29,173 nt of DNA from Colimorpha sp002372855. Lineage in GTDB: Bacteria; Bacteroidota; Bacteroidia; Bacteroidales; P3. Shown piece by piece: positions 9,394 to 17,357 of this stretch. The notes beneath the pieces are model-generated. The model made no database searches. It saw only the letters and a program-made list of their open reading frames with translations, and had not been told where the DNA came from. The DNA lies in contig CAMOOR010000022.1 of assembly GCA_946621635.1 (NCBI GenBank), forward strand, positions 1 to 29,173. Direction: 5' to 3'. Position numbers and translations under genes: made by a program. The first letter of the stretch is position 1. Each line of letters opens with the position of its first letter.

Positions 9394-10646
9394 TGATTTC
9401 CATTCCTCCGAGCGCCAGCCTGCAGCCCCGGCGCCACAGCCTCTCCAACGGCCGCCAATTGTACTGCTTCCCCTCCGACAGCACCGAACTGGTCAAAATC
9501 GACCTCGTCTCCGAGTCCGGCTCGGCCTATCAGAGCCAACCCCTCTGCGCCGCCGCCGCCAACCGCCTCTACACCGTGGCCGGCGGCTCCATGTCGGCCG
9601 ACGCTCTGTCCCGCTTCCTCGACTTCCGCGGCATCATCGTGGACAGCAACAACAACGCTACCCACTGCAGCACCAGCTTCTACGCCCTGCGGCGCCACCT
9701 GCACGACCTCCTGCCCGTGCTCGACGCCCTGGTGCACCAGCCCCTCTTCCCGGAGGAGGACTTTCAAATCTACTGCCGCGAACGCAAACAAAAGATAGCC
9801 GCTGCGCAGCTGCGCTCGGCCGACATGGCCCGGCGGCTCTTCTACACGGCCCTCTTTGGCAGCCGGCACCCCCTGGGCTGCTACGCCACTCCCGCCGACG
9901 CCGACGCTTTGACCCTCGACGCCGTCAAACGCCACTATGCCGAGCGCCACCGCCCGGGCGACCTCGACATCGTCCTCAGCGGCCATGTCGACGACGCGCT
10001 CCTCGCCACCGTCGACGCCTTCTTCGGGCACGACGCCCCGAGCGCCGACCTGCCTAGAACCACCTTCGCCCACTCGCCGCTCCTGCCGCCCACGCGGCTC
10101 GATATGCCCATCGCCGGCGCGGTACAGACCACCGTGCGCGTGGGCCGGCTGCTGCCCGTTGCCTGGGACGACCCCGACTACGCCCGTCTCATGCTCCTCG
10201 TCACCATCCTCGGAGGCTACTTCGGCTCGCGCCTGATGAGCAACCTCCGCGAGGACAAGGGCTACACCTACGGCATCTACGCCCGCACCCAGATCTACCG
10301 CGGCGCCATCGTCTTCTACACCTCTGCCGACGTGGCCGGCGATGTGGCCGACGACGCCGAACGCGAAATCATGCACGAGCTGCAGCGCCTCGTCGACGAC
10401 CCTGTCCCCCAAGCGGAACTGGACCTGGTGCGCACGGTGCTTGCCGGCGACTTCCTCCGCTCCGTCGACGGCATCTTCGAGCGTTCGGCACGTTTCGTCG
10501 ACATGCTTGGCACCGATGTCACCGAACTCCTCACCGACAACCTCCGCGAGGCCCTTGCCACAACCACTCCCTCCGACCTCCAGCGCCTGGCGGCCGAGCA
10601 TCTGGCCCCCGGCCTCATGACCGTCTGCCGTGCCGGCAACCTGTAG
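9393..10646 (+). CDS. M16 (insulinase-like) peptidase homologue lacking the zinc motif
   Basis: A 417-aa protein with two M16-type halves. The C-terminal half has the family's substrate-binding signature (SNLREDKGYTYG at about residues 285-297). In the N-terminal half, where active M16 enzymes carry HxxEH, the sequence reads AAAANRLYTVAGG with no such motif. It is therefore probably a non-catalytic partner subunit like those paired with active M16 proteins. No active partner lies in this window. It has no signal peptide. It is translationally coupled to the TonB receptor, so a role beside that transporter is possible but unproven. Confidence 0.8.
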   Translation: MISIPPSASLQPRRHSLSNGRQLYCFPSDSTELVKIDLVSESGSAYQSQPLCAAAANRLYTVAGGSMSADALSRFLDFRGIIVDSNNNATHCSTSFYALRRHLHDLLPVLDALVHQPLFPEEDFQIYCRERKQKIAAAQLRSADMARRLFYTALFGSRHPLGCYATPADADALTLDAVKRHYAERHRPGDLDIVLSGHVDDALLATVDAFFGHDAPSADLPRTTFAHSPLLPPTRLDMPIAGAVQTTVRVGRLLPVAWDDPDYARLMLLVTILGGYFGSRLMSNLREDKGYTYGIYARTQIYRGAIVFYTSADVAGDVADDAEREIMHELQRLVDDPVPQAELDLVRTVLAGDFLRSVDGIFERSARFVDMLGTDVTELLTDNLREALATTTPSDLQRLAAEHLAPGLMTVCRAGNL

Positions 10647-10677
10647 CCAACCACCGGGCACCATATATCGATAAAAA

Positions 10678-10745
10678 CCTTACCAACCCCTTACCAACTC
10701 CTTACCAACTCCTACCCAAGTCCTACCATGGTGGGAGATGGTAGG
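10678..10745. repeat. 11-bp tandem array (5 units) ending in a hairpin
   Basis: Five 11-base units (CCTTACCAACC, CCTTACCAACT twice, CCTACCCAAGT, CCTACCATGGT) occupy 10678-10732. The last unit begins an 8-bp inverted repeat, CCTACCAT (10722-10729) with ATGGTAGG (10738-10745). It lies in the gap between the convergent M16-like and membrane-protein genes. The gap also contains AAGGAGTTGG near 10790, the reverse complement of part of the array. Confidence 0.75.
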
Positions 10746-10802
10746 GGGATGACAGGGGTTGTCAATGTTTTTATAGGACAGATATACAAGGAGTTGGCTT
10801 AA

Positions 10803-10834
10803 ATCGATAAAGCCCGTATCAATCGATACGGGCT
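10803..10834 (-). terminator. Terminator-like hairpin after the pyrB-pyrI-membrane protein unit
   Basis: A perfect 10-bp stem, AGCCCGTATC (10811-10820) with GATACGGGCT (10825-10834), has an AATC loop. Read on the minus strand it is followed by TTTATCGATTT, an imperfect U-tract. It lies 28 bases beyond the stop of the small membrane-protein gene. ATCGAT hexamers occur in and around it. Confidence 0.65.
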
Positions 10835-10862
10835 GTAAGGTGAAAAAAGGTTGCCGGAAGGG

Positions 10863-11255
10863 CTATTTCTGTTGCTGGTTTTTCTTGCGCTCGTTGCCGA
10901 TGGTGACGACCATGGCGGTGGTTTCGAAGACCATCATGGCCGCGAAGCCGATGCAGAAGGCCAGGGCGAAGGGTTTGGCGTGGGCCGTGTGGGTGAAGAG
11001 GTAGGCGGCGAAGACCACGAGGTGTACGAAGAGGATGGCGACGGTGGCGGCCAGGAAGACCTGGACGAAGCGCCGGGGCGACTGGTACATGCTCTTCAGG
11101 ACGATGTAGTGCTGCACGCCGGTGACGACGGCGAAGTAGAGCGCCAGCAGGGGCATGACAGGCAGGAAGGCCTGCGGGGCGGTCCACATGACGACGAAGG
11201 AGGCCAGCGCCAGCAGCAGGGCCATGGCGACGAGGGCGATGTAGTAGCGGCGCAT
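10863..11255 (-). CDS. Small four-helix membrane protein, function unknown
   Basis: A 130-aa protein with four hydrophobic segments, at about residues 5-25, 30-50, 65-88 and 96-118. It has a short basic loop (KSMYQSPRRF) and a basic C-terminus (ERKKNQQQK), and is predicted to lie in the inner membrane. The ATG at 11255 overlaps the pyrI stop by one base, which indicates translational coupling. A longer in-frame start inside pyrI gives a low-complexity Arg/His prefix and is rejected. I do not recognise the family. Its position after pyrI does not by itself imply a role in pyrimidine synthesis. Confidence 0.75.
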   Translation of the reverse strand: MRRYYIALVAMALLLALASFVVMWTAPQAFLPVMPLLALYFAVVTGVQHYIVLKSMYQSPRRFVQVFLAATVAILFVHLVVFAAYLFTHTAHAKPFALAFCIGFAAMMVFETTAMVVTIGNERKKNQQQK

Positions 11256-11716
11256 CACTCGGCGAATTTCATGGTTTCCTTGGTGGTGAACTTCTCGCAG
11301 TAGTGGCAGCGGAGTTTGAGGTTCTCCTTGTCGACGACGTCGAACTTGGTGGGGACCACCTCGGCGTTGGTGATGCACTTGGGGTTGGCGCAGCGGATGA
11401 AGTTCTCGATGTGGTCGGGGATTTCGGCGCGGAATTTCTTGACGACCTTGTAGTCCTCGATGTCGATGATGGAGGCGAAGGGGGCCACGAGGGCTATCTT
11501 GCTGACCTCCTCGACGGAGAAGTGTTTGTTTTTGATTTTGATGATGCCTTTGCGGCCGAGTTTCTCGCTGCTGAGGTAGTTGCCGATGAGGACTTCGTCC
11601 TTGTATTTTTCGAGGCCGAGGATGCGGATGACCTGGTAGACCGATTCGGTGGCTATGTGGTCGATGACGGTGCCGTTCTCGATGGCGCTGACGACCATTT
11701 CTTTCTTGCTTTCCAT
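11255..11716 (-). CDS. pyrI: Aspartate carbamoyltransferase regulatory subunit
   Basis: The 153-aa PyrI binds nucleotide effectors and zinc and assembles with PyrB trimers into the allosteric ATCase holoenzyme of pyrimidine synthesis. The N-terminal allosteric domain includes the family motif GTVIDHI (15-21). The C-terminal zinc domain has Cys109, Cys114, Cys137 and Cys140 (CxxxxC and CxxC), so all four zinc ligands are present. Its length matches the family. It follows pyrB after 47 bases filled mostly by a heptamer array. It has no promoter that I can see and is probably co-transcribed with pyrB. Confidence 0.95.
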   Translation of the reverse strand: MESKKEMVVSAIENGTVIDHIATESVYQVIRILGLEKYKDEVLIGNYLSSEKLGRKGIIKIKNKHFSVEEVSKIALVAPFASIIDIEDYKVVKKFRAEIPDHIENFIRCANPKCITNAEVVPTKFDVVDKENLKLRCHYCEKFTTKETMKFAE

Positions 11717-11730
11717 AATCTTTGAATTTT

Positions 11731-11765
11731 AAACGTTAAACCTTAAACGTTAAACCTTAAACCTT
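11731..11765. repeat. Heptamer array AAACNTT x5 covering the pyrB stop codon
   Basis: Five perfect-phase 7-base units alternate AAACGTT and AAACCTT. The last unit and the next base supply the pyrB TAA (11764-11766 on the minus strand), so the array starts inside the pyrB stop codon and fills most of the pyrB-pyrI spacer. Confidence 0.9.
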
Positions 11766-12681
11766 ATCTGACTCCGAGGATGGCGGCCATGAGGGCCTGG
11801 CGGACATAGACGCCGTTCTGTGCCTGCTGGAAGTAGTAGGCGTAGGGGGTGGAGTCGACGTCGGTGGTGATTTCGTTGACGCGGGGCAGGGGGTGGAGGA
11901 TGCGCATGTTGGGCTTGCAGCCTTTGAGCATGTCGGCGGTGAGAATGCAGCTGTCCTTGACGCGCTCGTACTCCATGGGATCCGGGAAGCGCTCGCGCTG
12001 CACGCGGGTCATGTAGATGATGTCGGCGGTGGGGATGATGTCCTTGATTTCGGTGTACTGGTAGTACTTCAGGCCGGCGTTCTTGATGCTCATTTTGACG
12101 CTGCTGGGGAGTTTGAGTTCCTGCGGCGAGACGAGGTGGAAGGTGGCGTTGAAGTTGCACATGGCCTGGACGAGGGAGTGGACGGTGCGGCCGTATTTGA
12201 GGTCGCCGACCATGGCGATATTAAGGTTCTCCAGGGTGCCCTGGGTTTTGCGGATGCTGTAGAGGTCGAGCATGCACTGGGTGGGGTGCTGGTTGGCACC
12301 GTCGCCGGCGTTGATGACGGGCACCGAGGCCACCTCGGAGGCATAGCGCGAGGAGCCTTCCTTGGGGTTGCGCATGACGATGAGGTCGCTGTAGGAGGAG
12401 ACCATGACGATGGTGTCGTGCAGCGATTCGCCTTTCTGGACGCTGGTGCCGCCCGGGTCGCTGAAGCCGATGATGCGTGCGCCAAGCTGGTTGGCGGCGC
12501 TCTCGAAGCTCAGACGGGTGCGGGTGGAGGGCTCGAAGAAGAGCGTGGCCACCACCTTGTCGCTGAGGATTTTCTGTTTGGGATTCTGTTCGAATCCTTC
12601 GGCAATGTCCAGCACCTGGATGTACTCCTCTTTGGAGAAGTCGGTGATGGAGATGAGGTTGCGTCCTTTTAATGTGCTCAT
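11764..12681 (-). CDS. pyrB: Aspartate carbamoyltransferase catalytic subunit
   Basis: The 305-aa PyrB condenses carbamoyl phosphate with aspartate in the first committed step of pyrimidine synthesis. The carbamoyl-phosphate site PSTRTR (51-56), the mobile-loop Lys in QKGES (about 82-86) and HPTQ (132-135) are all present. Its length is typical. It starts at the ATG at 12681, 40 bases after the stop of the TPR lipoprotein gene, with no obvious promoter between. The gene may be part of a cvpA-dus-TPR-pyrB-pyrI transcription unit. Confidence 0.96.
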   Translation of the reverse strand: MSTLKGRNLISITDFSKEEYIQVLDIAEGFEQNPKQKILSDKVVATLFFEPSTRTRLSFESAANQLGARIIGFSDPGGTSVQKGESLHDTIVMVSSYSDLIVMRNPKEGSSRYASEVASVPVINAGDGANQHPTQCMLDLYSIRKTQGTLENLNIAMVGDLKYGRTVHSLVQAMCNFNATFHLVSPQELKLPSSVKMSIKNAGLKYYQYTEIKDIIPTADIIYMTRVQRERFPDPMEYERVKDSCILTADMLKGCKPNMRILHPLPRVNEITTDVDSTPYAYYFQQAQNGVYVRQALMAAILGVR

Positions 12682-12721
12682 AATGATATGGGTATTATGT
12701 TGTTGTTTTTATTGTTGTTTT

Positions 12722-13708
12722 CTATTTGATTCGTTTCAGGCCCTCGAGTGCGGGTTGGTAGGTGTTGTTGATGGTGAGTGCGTATTCGAAGTCGGCGCGG
12801 GCGCGGGCGACGTCGCCGCTGAATTCGTAGGCGCAGCCGCGGTTGGCGTAGGCTTCGATGTACTGGCTGTTGGCTTCGATGGCTTTGGTGAAGTATTCGA
12901 TGGCGCGCGGGTAGTCGTGGTAGTAGAAGAGTTCCATGTATCCGAGATTGTGCCAGGCGTCGGCGCTGGCGGGGTTGAGGTCGAGGATCTGGTGGTAGAG
13001 GGTCTCGGCGGGTTCAAGTTCCTGTTGTTCCTGGTAGTAGAGGGCCAGGGCATACATGGTGTTGGTGTTGGAGGGGTCGAGGTTGAGGGCCGTGGTGAGG
13101 TATTCGACGGCCATGGGGTTGCCCACGGAGGCGTAGAGGACGCCGAGCTGCTCGAAGGCGGGGCTGTAGTCGGGGAATTTGTCGCAGACGCGGCGGAAGA
13201 GCTGCACGGCGCTGGCGGTGTCGCCTTTTTCCTTGTAGATGAAACCTTTCATGAAGAGGGCGGTGCGGTTGTTGCCGTCGCGCTCGGTGACCTGGGAGAG
13301 GTACTTGAGGGAGCGGTCGTAGTCGCGGCTGTAGAAGGTGATTTCGCCCATTTTGAGGAGCACCTCTTTGTTGTCGGGGGCCATGCGTTCGGCGTCCTCG
13401 AGTGTGCGGTAGCTTTCCTCGATGTTGCCGTTGGCGAAGGCGATGTCCGATTTGAGGAGGAGGTATTCGAGGTTTTTGGGGTCGGCCTTGATGGCGCGGG
13501 TGATGTCGTAGTTGGCTTCCTGTAGGCGGTGCAGGTTGAGGAGCACGCGGGCGCGGGCGGCAAGGAGTTCGGGGTTGTCGGGGTCGCGTTCGATGTTGAT
13601 GTCCAGCAGCTGCAGTTTGACGCTGTCGGCCATGTCGTCGGTCACTTCGCGCTGGCCGCAGGCGGCGGTCAGCAGGGCCAGGAGGCAGTATGTGTATATG
13701 TTCTTCAT
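12722..13708 (-). CDS. TPR-repeat lipoprotein
   Basis: A 328-aa protein with a lipoprotein signal peptide whose lipobox is LTAAC, with the acylated Cys at 17. The rest is tandem tetratricopeptide repeats at about 34-aa spacing (roughly residues 35-325), shown by recurring Ala, Tyr, Leu-Gly and Pro positions such as AWHNLGYMEL and AYANRGCAYEF. It is predicted to be membrane-anchored and to act as a protein-interaction scaffold. I cannot assign a partner. It lies 28 bases after dus and 40 bases before pyrB on the same strand. Confidence 0.88.
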   Translation of the reverse strand: MKNIYTYCLLALLTAACGQREVTDDMADSVKLQLLDINIERDPDNPELLAARARVLLNLHRLQEANYDITRAIKADPKNLEYLLLKSDIAFANGNIEESYRTLEDAERMAPDNKEVLLKMGEITFYSRDYDRSLKYLSQVTERDGNNRTALFMKGFIYKEKGDTASAVQLFRRVCDKFPDYSPAFEQLGVLYASVGNPMAVEYLTTALNLDPSNTNTMYALALYYQEQQELEPAETLYHQILDLNPASADAWHNLGYMELFYYHDYPRAIEYFTKAIEANSQYIEAYANRGCAYEFSGDVARARADFEYALTINNTYQPALEGLKRIK

Positions 13709-13736
13709 TGCTCTATATTACGTAAAAAAGTCATTT

Positions 13737-14669
13737 TTATTGTAGCAAATTGTAAATCATTTTTTCAACAATTGTCAGTTTCTCCTGGTGGAGCACCTGC
13801 CGGGCCTGCATCTCGCTGATGGGTAGCGACTTCCATACGAGGCACCAATATTCTTTTATTTTCCGTATGCGTGCCTGGTCGGTGGGCATTGTTGAAAGAA
13901 TCGCCTGCACCAGGCGTTCGATGAAGTGCGCGGCGAGGCGCAGGTCGTTGCCGGTGTCGCGGTCGGGGTTGTCGATGTCGAGGGGCAGGGTGGGGCGGTA
14001 GAGGACGCCGCGGCCCACCATGAGGTCGGCTACCTGGGGGTAGCGCAGGCGAATGCTCCGGGCGTCGGCGCCGGTGAGGATGTCGCCGTTGTAGATGACC
14101 GGGGCCTTGAGCAGCGGCAGCACCTGCGAGAATGTTTCCATGTCGGGGTGGCCGTTGTATTGCTGCCGTCCCAGCCGGGGGTGCACCGTTACGCTGGCCA
14201 GGGGGTATTCGTTGAGAACGGGGATGAGGCGGAAGATGTCGTCGGTGCTCTTCAGTCCGAGGCGCACCTTGACGCTGAGGCGGGGCTTCAGCTGGGGCAG
14301 CACGGCGTCGAGGATGGTGCGCACCTCGTCGGGGTAGGGCAGTATGCCGCTGCCGCGGTGTTTGGCCGCCACCTTGCGCATGGGGCAGCCCATGTTCCAG
14401 TTCAACTCGTTGTAGCCCAAATCGAAGAGGCGGTTGCCCAAGGCGATGAATTCATCGGGTTCCTTGCCGAGGATCTGCGGTATGACGGGGATGGAACCGG
14501 CGTTGTTCTCCGGCAGCACGTCCTCGATCTTGTCCCAGGCGTTGGCAAGGTTGCCGTGGGTGAGCGAGAGGAACGGCGACACGGCCAGGGCGATGGCGCC
14601 GGGGAAACACTCTTCGTACACACGGCGGAACATCACCTCGGTGAGGCCTTGCATCGGGGCAAGAATCAT
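13737..14669 (-). CDS. dus: tRNA-dihydrouridine synthase family protein
   Basis: A 310-aa flavoenzyme of the Dus family that reduces uridines in the tRNA D-loop. The N-terminal MILAPMQGLT is the FMN-barrel start. The catalytic Cys95 lies in NWNMGCPMRKV. KVRLGLKSTDD and the VHPRLGRQQYNG/YNGDI segments are FMN- and RNA-binding elements of the barrel. A C-terminal helical domain follows. The ATG at 14669 overlaps the cvpA stop (ATGA). The much longer in-frame reading upstream is a shadow inside cvpA. The subgroup (A, B or C) cannot be fixed from the sequence alone. Confidence 0.92.
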   Translation of the reverse strand: MILAPMQGLTEVMFRRVYEECFPGAIALAVSPFLSLTHGNLANAWDKIEDVLPENNAGSIPVIPQILGKEPDEFIALGNRLFDLGYNELNWNMGCPMRKVAAKHRGSGILPYPDEVRTILDAVLPQLKPRLSVKVRLGLKSTDDIFRLIPVLNEYPLASVTVHPRLGRQQYNGHPDMETFSQVLPLLKAPVIYNGDILTGADARSIRLRYPQVADLMVGRGVLYRPTLPLDIDNPDRDTGNDLRLAAHFIERLVQAILSTMPTDQARIRKIKEYWCLVWKSLPISEMQARQVLHQEKLTIVEKMIYNLLQ

Positions 14670-15193
14670 TCGCCCTCCTTTCCGCCACCGACGATTTTCG
14701 ATGGCAGGTCCTGGTGTTCCTCGATGAAATCCTTCAGCGAGGAGATGAGGAGGTTGCCGGTGGAGTAGACCGGTTTGTAGAGGAAGCTGTCGGCTTTGGT
14801 CTTGGGGGTAATGAGCTGCTCCTGCTTGTCGAGGAGCACGATGCCGTTGAGGATGACGGCAAGGATGCACAGCGCCTTGGCCATGCCGAGGGCTGCGCCG
14901 ACAATCTTGTTGGCCAGGGAGAGGTGGGCCGATTTCACCATCCGTTCGATTCCGCGGCCAAGCAGGTAGGTCAGTGCCAGCGCCCCGACGAAGGTGACAA
15001 AGAAGGCGATGAGAATGGCGCTTTCGCCGGTGAGGCCCAGAAGGGTTGCCACGAGTTGCGACAGGTGCACGGCGGCCCAGATGCCCGCCACGATGCCGGC
15101 CAGGGTGGCGGCTTCGCGGATGATGCCTTTCTTCCAGCCCACGAAAACCATCCAGCCGATGGGGATAAGCAGTAGTATGTCCAGTATTGTCAT
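14666..15193 (-). CDS. cvpA: CvpA family membrane protein
   Basis: A 175-aa protein with four predicted transmembrane segments in the first 125 residues. It begins with the family's characteristic DILLLIPIGWMVFVGWKKG, and the central stretch LANKIVGAALGMAKALCI also fits. The C-terminus is hydrophilic. CvpA-like proteins are conserved inner-membrane proteins linked to colicin V production and envelope stress in other bacteria. Their biochemical role is uncertain. It overlaps dus by four bases. A terminator-shaped hairpin ends only a few bases before its start codon. Confidence 0.88.
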   Translation of the reverse strand: MTILDILLLIPIGWMVFVGWKKGIIREAATLAGIVAGIWAAVHLSQLVATLLGLTGESAILIAFFVTFVGALALTYLLGRGIERMVKSAHLSLANKIVGAALGMAKALCILAVILNGIVLLDKQEQLITPKTKADSFLYKPVYSTGNLLISSLKDFIEEHQDLPSKIVGGGKEGE

Positions 15194-15198
15194 TTGTC

Positions 15199-15239
15199 AG
15201 AAAACAAAACAAGCGCCCTGCCAGAGGTGGCAAGGCGCT
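15199..15239 (-). terminator. Terminator/attenuator hairpin between the PAP2 gene and cvpA
   Basis: Stem 15212-15217 pairs with 15234-15239. After one C/A mismatch, 15219-15223 pairs with 15228-15232 around a GAGG loop. On the minus strand it is followed by TTGTTTTGTTTTC. This terminates the obg-PAP2 unit, but the T-tract ends within about 10 bases of the cvpA ATG. A -7 box lies upstream of it (15264-15271), so it may also sit in the cvpA leader. Confidence 0.7.
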
Positions 15240-15263
15240 CTAATAACACATTTCTTTCTCTAT

Positions 15264-15271
15264 CAAAGATA
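15264..15271 (-). promoter_or_regulatory. Putative cvpA-operon promoter, -7 box TATCTTTG
   Basis: TATCTTTG on the minus strand is an exact match to TAnnTTTG, centred in the palindrome TCTATC-AAA-GATAGA. No clear -33 TTTG stands at 19 bases. A start about 7 bases downstream would put the 15199-15239 hairpin in the 5' leader of cvpA. Confidence 0.4.
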
Positions 15272-15305
15272 GAAATAAGCAAGCACGTCATATAAAACGA
15301 AAGAT

Positions 15306-15905
15306 TCATTTTTTTGTTTCGTTTTTTTGTAACTTTTTTTCTATCCAGTTGATAAACAGGTTGATTAAAATACCAACCAGTATGCCGAAGAGGGCGCCGC
15401 ACAACAGGTCGCCGGGGTAGTGCTTGCCCAGGTAGGCGCGGCTGTAGCTGGTCAGCAGGGCCCATGCGGCAAAGAAGATGGGCACAATCAGCGCCTTTCC
15501 TTTCTCCATGCCTGGCCAGCGGCGGTAGCGGAGGAAGAAGAAGGTGGCTATGGCGAAGGCGTTGGCGGCATGCGAGGAGATGAATCCGTAGAGGCCTCCG
15601 CAGCCTTCGCGGAACATGTGCACGTCGGGCAGCGCATGGCATGGACGCAGGCGGCAGACGGTGTTCTTGAAGAGCTGCACCGATCCTTGGTCGGCCAGCA
15701 GGAAACACAGCCCGATGCCGGCCAGCACGAGCCACCATTTGCGAGGTTCGCGCACCAGGGTTGCCAGGCCGAAACCTGCCACGATGACCACCAGCCAGCT
15801 CCATCGGCTGCTCAGCACCCACATCACCCAGTCCATCGCCGTGCAATGGTGTTGGTTGATGAGGTAAAACAGCTGGGTGTCTATCCCGTTTAACGTTTCA
15901 ATCAT
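15306..15905 (-). CDS. PAP2-superfamily membrane phosphatase
   Basis: A 199-aa protein from the ATG at 15905; a GTG at 15911 would add two residues. Several transmembrane helices surround the three PAP2 phosphatase signatures: KNTVCRLRP (Lys80 to Pro88), SSH (110-112) and SRAYLGKHYPGD (Arg156, His162, Asp166). All catalytic residues are present. Members hydrolyse undecaprenyl pyrophosphate, phosphatidic acid or lipid A phosphates at the membrane, and the substrate here cannot be told. It lies 34 bases after obg, across a heptamer array, and ends in a Lys-rich tail. Confidence 0.88.
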   Translation of the reverse strand: MIETLNGIDTQLFYLINQHHCTAMDWVMWVLSSRWSWLVVIVAGFGLATLVREPRKWWLVLAGIGLCFLLADQGSVQLFKNTVCRLRPCHALPDVHMFREGCGGLYGFISSHAANAFAIATFFFLRYRRWPGMEKGKALIVPIFFAAWALLTSYSRAYLGKHYPGDLLCGALFGILVGILINLFINWIEKKLQKNETKK

Positions 15906-15908
15906 AGG

Positions 15909-15943
15909 CACTAAACACTTAAAACTTAAAGCTTAAAACTTAA
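15909..15943. repeat. Heptamer array (NNCTTAA-type) covering the obg stop codon
   Basis: Five 7-base units (CACTAAA, CACTTAA, AACTTAA, AGCTTAA, AACTTAA) fill the obg-PAP2 spacer. The obg TAA (15940-15942 on the minus strand) lies inside the last unit. Confidence 0.85.
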
Positions 15944-16935
15944 CACTGACTATTCAGTTTCCTGAATATCGCATCTTTAAGTTCCTGAATATTCTGCCCG
16001 CTGACGGCGCTGATGAATATGCATTCAATCCCCTTGGGCAGGTGGCGCTTCAGCTGTTTCTGCATGTCTTCGTCGAGCATGTCGCACTTGGTGACGGCCA
16101 GTATGCGTTGCTTGTCCAGCAGCTCGGGGTTGTATTTCTTCAGCTCGTCAAGCAGCACGTGGTACTCCTTGGCAATCTCCAGCTGTTCGCAGCTGACCAT
16201 GAAGAGCAGTATCGAGTTGCGCTCGATATGGCGCAGGAAGCGCAGGCCGAGGCCCTTGCCCTCGGCGGCACCCTCGATGATGCCGGGGATGTCGGCGATG
16301 CAGAACGACTGGTCGTCGCGGTATTTCACGATGCCCAGGTTGGGCACCAGGGTGGTGAAGGGGTAGTTGGCTATCTCGGGTTTGGCGGCGCTGACGACGC
16401 TCAGCAGGGTGCTCTTGCCGGCGTTGGGGAAGCCGACGAGACCTACGTCGGCCAGCACCTTCAGCTCTATGATCACCCACCGCTCCTCGGCGGGCTCGCC
16501 GGGCTGGGCGTAGCGGGGTGTCTGGTTGGTGGCACTCTTGAAGTGGTCGTTGCCCAGGCCGCCGCGGCCACCCTTGGCGATGATGAGCTCCTGGCCCTCC
16601 TCGGTCACCTCGCCGAGGGGTTCGCCGGTCTCGGCGTCGCGGCAGACGCAACCCAGCGGCACTTCCAGTATCTGGTCCTTGCCCGTGCGGCCGGTGCAGA
16701 GGTTCTCGCCGCCGTTCTGGCCGTCCTCGGCGAAGACGTGCTTGGTGTACTTCAGGTGCAGCAGGGTCCACCGCTGCGTGGTGCCGCGCAGGATGACGTG
16801 GCCGCCGCGGCCGCCGTCGCCGCCGTCGGGACCCGCTTTGGCGTTGTATTTCACCCGCAGCAGATGCGCACTTCCCGCGCCGCCCTTGCCGCTCCGCACC
16901 AGTATCTTGACGTAGTCTACAAAGTTAGAGGTCAT
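15940..16935 (-). CDS. obg: GTPase Obg (CgtA family)
   Basis: The 331-aa Obg GTPase works in 50S ribosome assembly and stress control. It has the glycine-rich Obg fold (residues 1-158, for example GPDGGDGGRGG). The G domain has G1 GFPNAGKST (168-176), G2 YPFTT (191-195), G3 DIPG (215-218), G4 TKCD (282-285, for the usual NKxD) and G5 near 309-312. It ends right after the G domain, so it lacks the C-terminal OCT extension of some homologues. The start is the ATG at 16935, because the open frame upstream contains no Obg sequence and crosses the promoter. In many Bacteroidales obg lies close to adk, but here about 7.2 kb separates them. Confidence 0.95.
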   Translation of the reverse strand: MTSNFVDYVKILVRSGKGGAGSAHLLRVKYNAKAGPDGGDGGRGGHVILRGTTQRWTLLHLKYTKHVFAEDGQNGGENLCTGRTGKDQILEVPLGCVCRDAETGEPLGEVTEEGQELIIAKGGRGGLGNDHFKSATNQTPRYAQPGEPAEERWVIIELKVLADVGLVGFPNAGKSTLLSVVSAAKPEIANYPFTTLVPNLGIVKYRDDQSFCIADIPGIIEGAAEGKGLGLRFLRHIERNSILLFMVSCEQLEIAKEYHVLLDELKKYNPELLDKQRILAVTKCDMLDEDMQKQLKRHLPKGIECIFISAVSGQNIQELKDAIFRKLNSQC

Positions 16936-16957
16936 TTCTTGTCCTATTTTCAAAATG

Positions 16958-16988
16958 CAAAAATACGAAAGTTGAGCGATATGGCAAA
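16958..16988 (-). promoter_or_regulatory. obg promoter, TTTG-N19-TATTTTTG
   Basis: On the minus strand a TTTG (16985-16988) is followed by exactly 19 bases and then TATTTTTG (16958-16965). This is a complete match to the Bacteroidetes -33/-7 consensus. The -7 box lies 22 bases before the obg ATG. Confidence 0.8.
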
Positions 16989-17260
16989 ATTTATTTTGAA
17001 ATATCCGAAATGGAGTATCTAACACAAAGTGAAAGATACGACAAATTTCCGATATGGAAAAAATCAAATTGTATGTTTATAGGTTTTACTCCCCATTTAC
17101 TCCCCTTTTAATCATCCTTTACTCAAATTCTGCCTGGGTACGGGGTGGGGCTAGGGATCCCCTATGATGCTTCGATGTTCAGTGCCGTTTCCCCGATGTG
17201 TAGTAACGTCACAGGACGTAAGGGATAATCATATCATGCATCGAGTCGCCAGCAAGACCA
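16989..17260. other. Non-coding gap between obg and the OMP gene
   Basis: I see no credible gene. Contents are an A+T-rich stretch upstream of the obg promoter, then C/T-rich short repeats around 17085-17125 (TTTACTCCCC-like units). The downstream part ends in the terminator of the OMP gene. Confidence 0.5.
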
Positions 17261-17303
17261 TAAAAAGAGAGCCACGGCTGGCGTGATGGGTGCCTGCCGT
17301 GGC
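17261..17303 (-). terminator. Terminator of the sigma/OMP cluster
   Basis: GCCACGGC (17271-17278) pairs with GCCGTGGC (17296-17303). After a T/T internal mismatch, GGC/GCC extends the stem. On the minus strand it is followed by TCTCTTTTTATGG. It lies 54 bases beyond the OMP gene stop. Confidence 0.75.
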
Positions 17304-17357
17304 AATGTTTAATACAGCTACTGTCCGAGGGACTTTGTTTTGTTTGGCCATGCAAAA

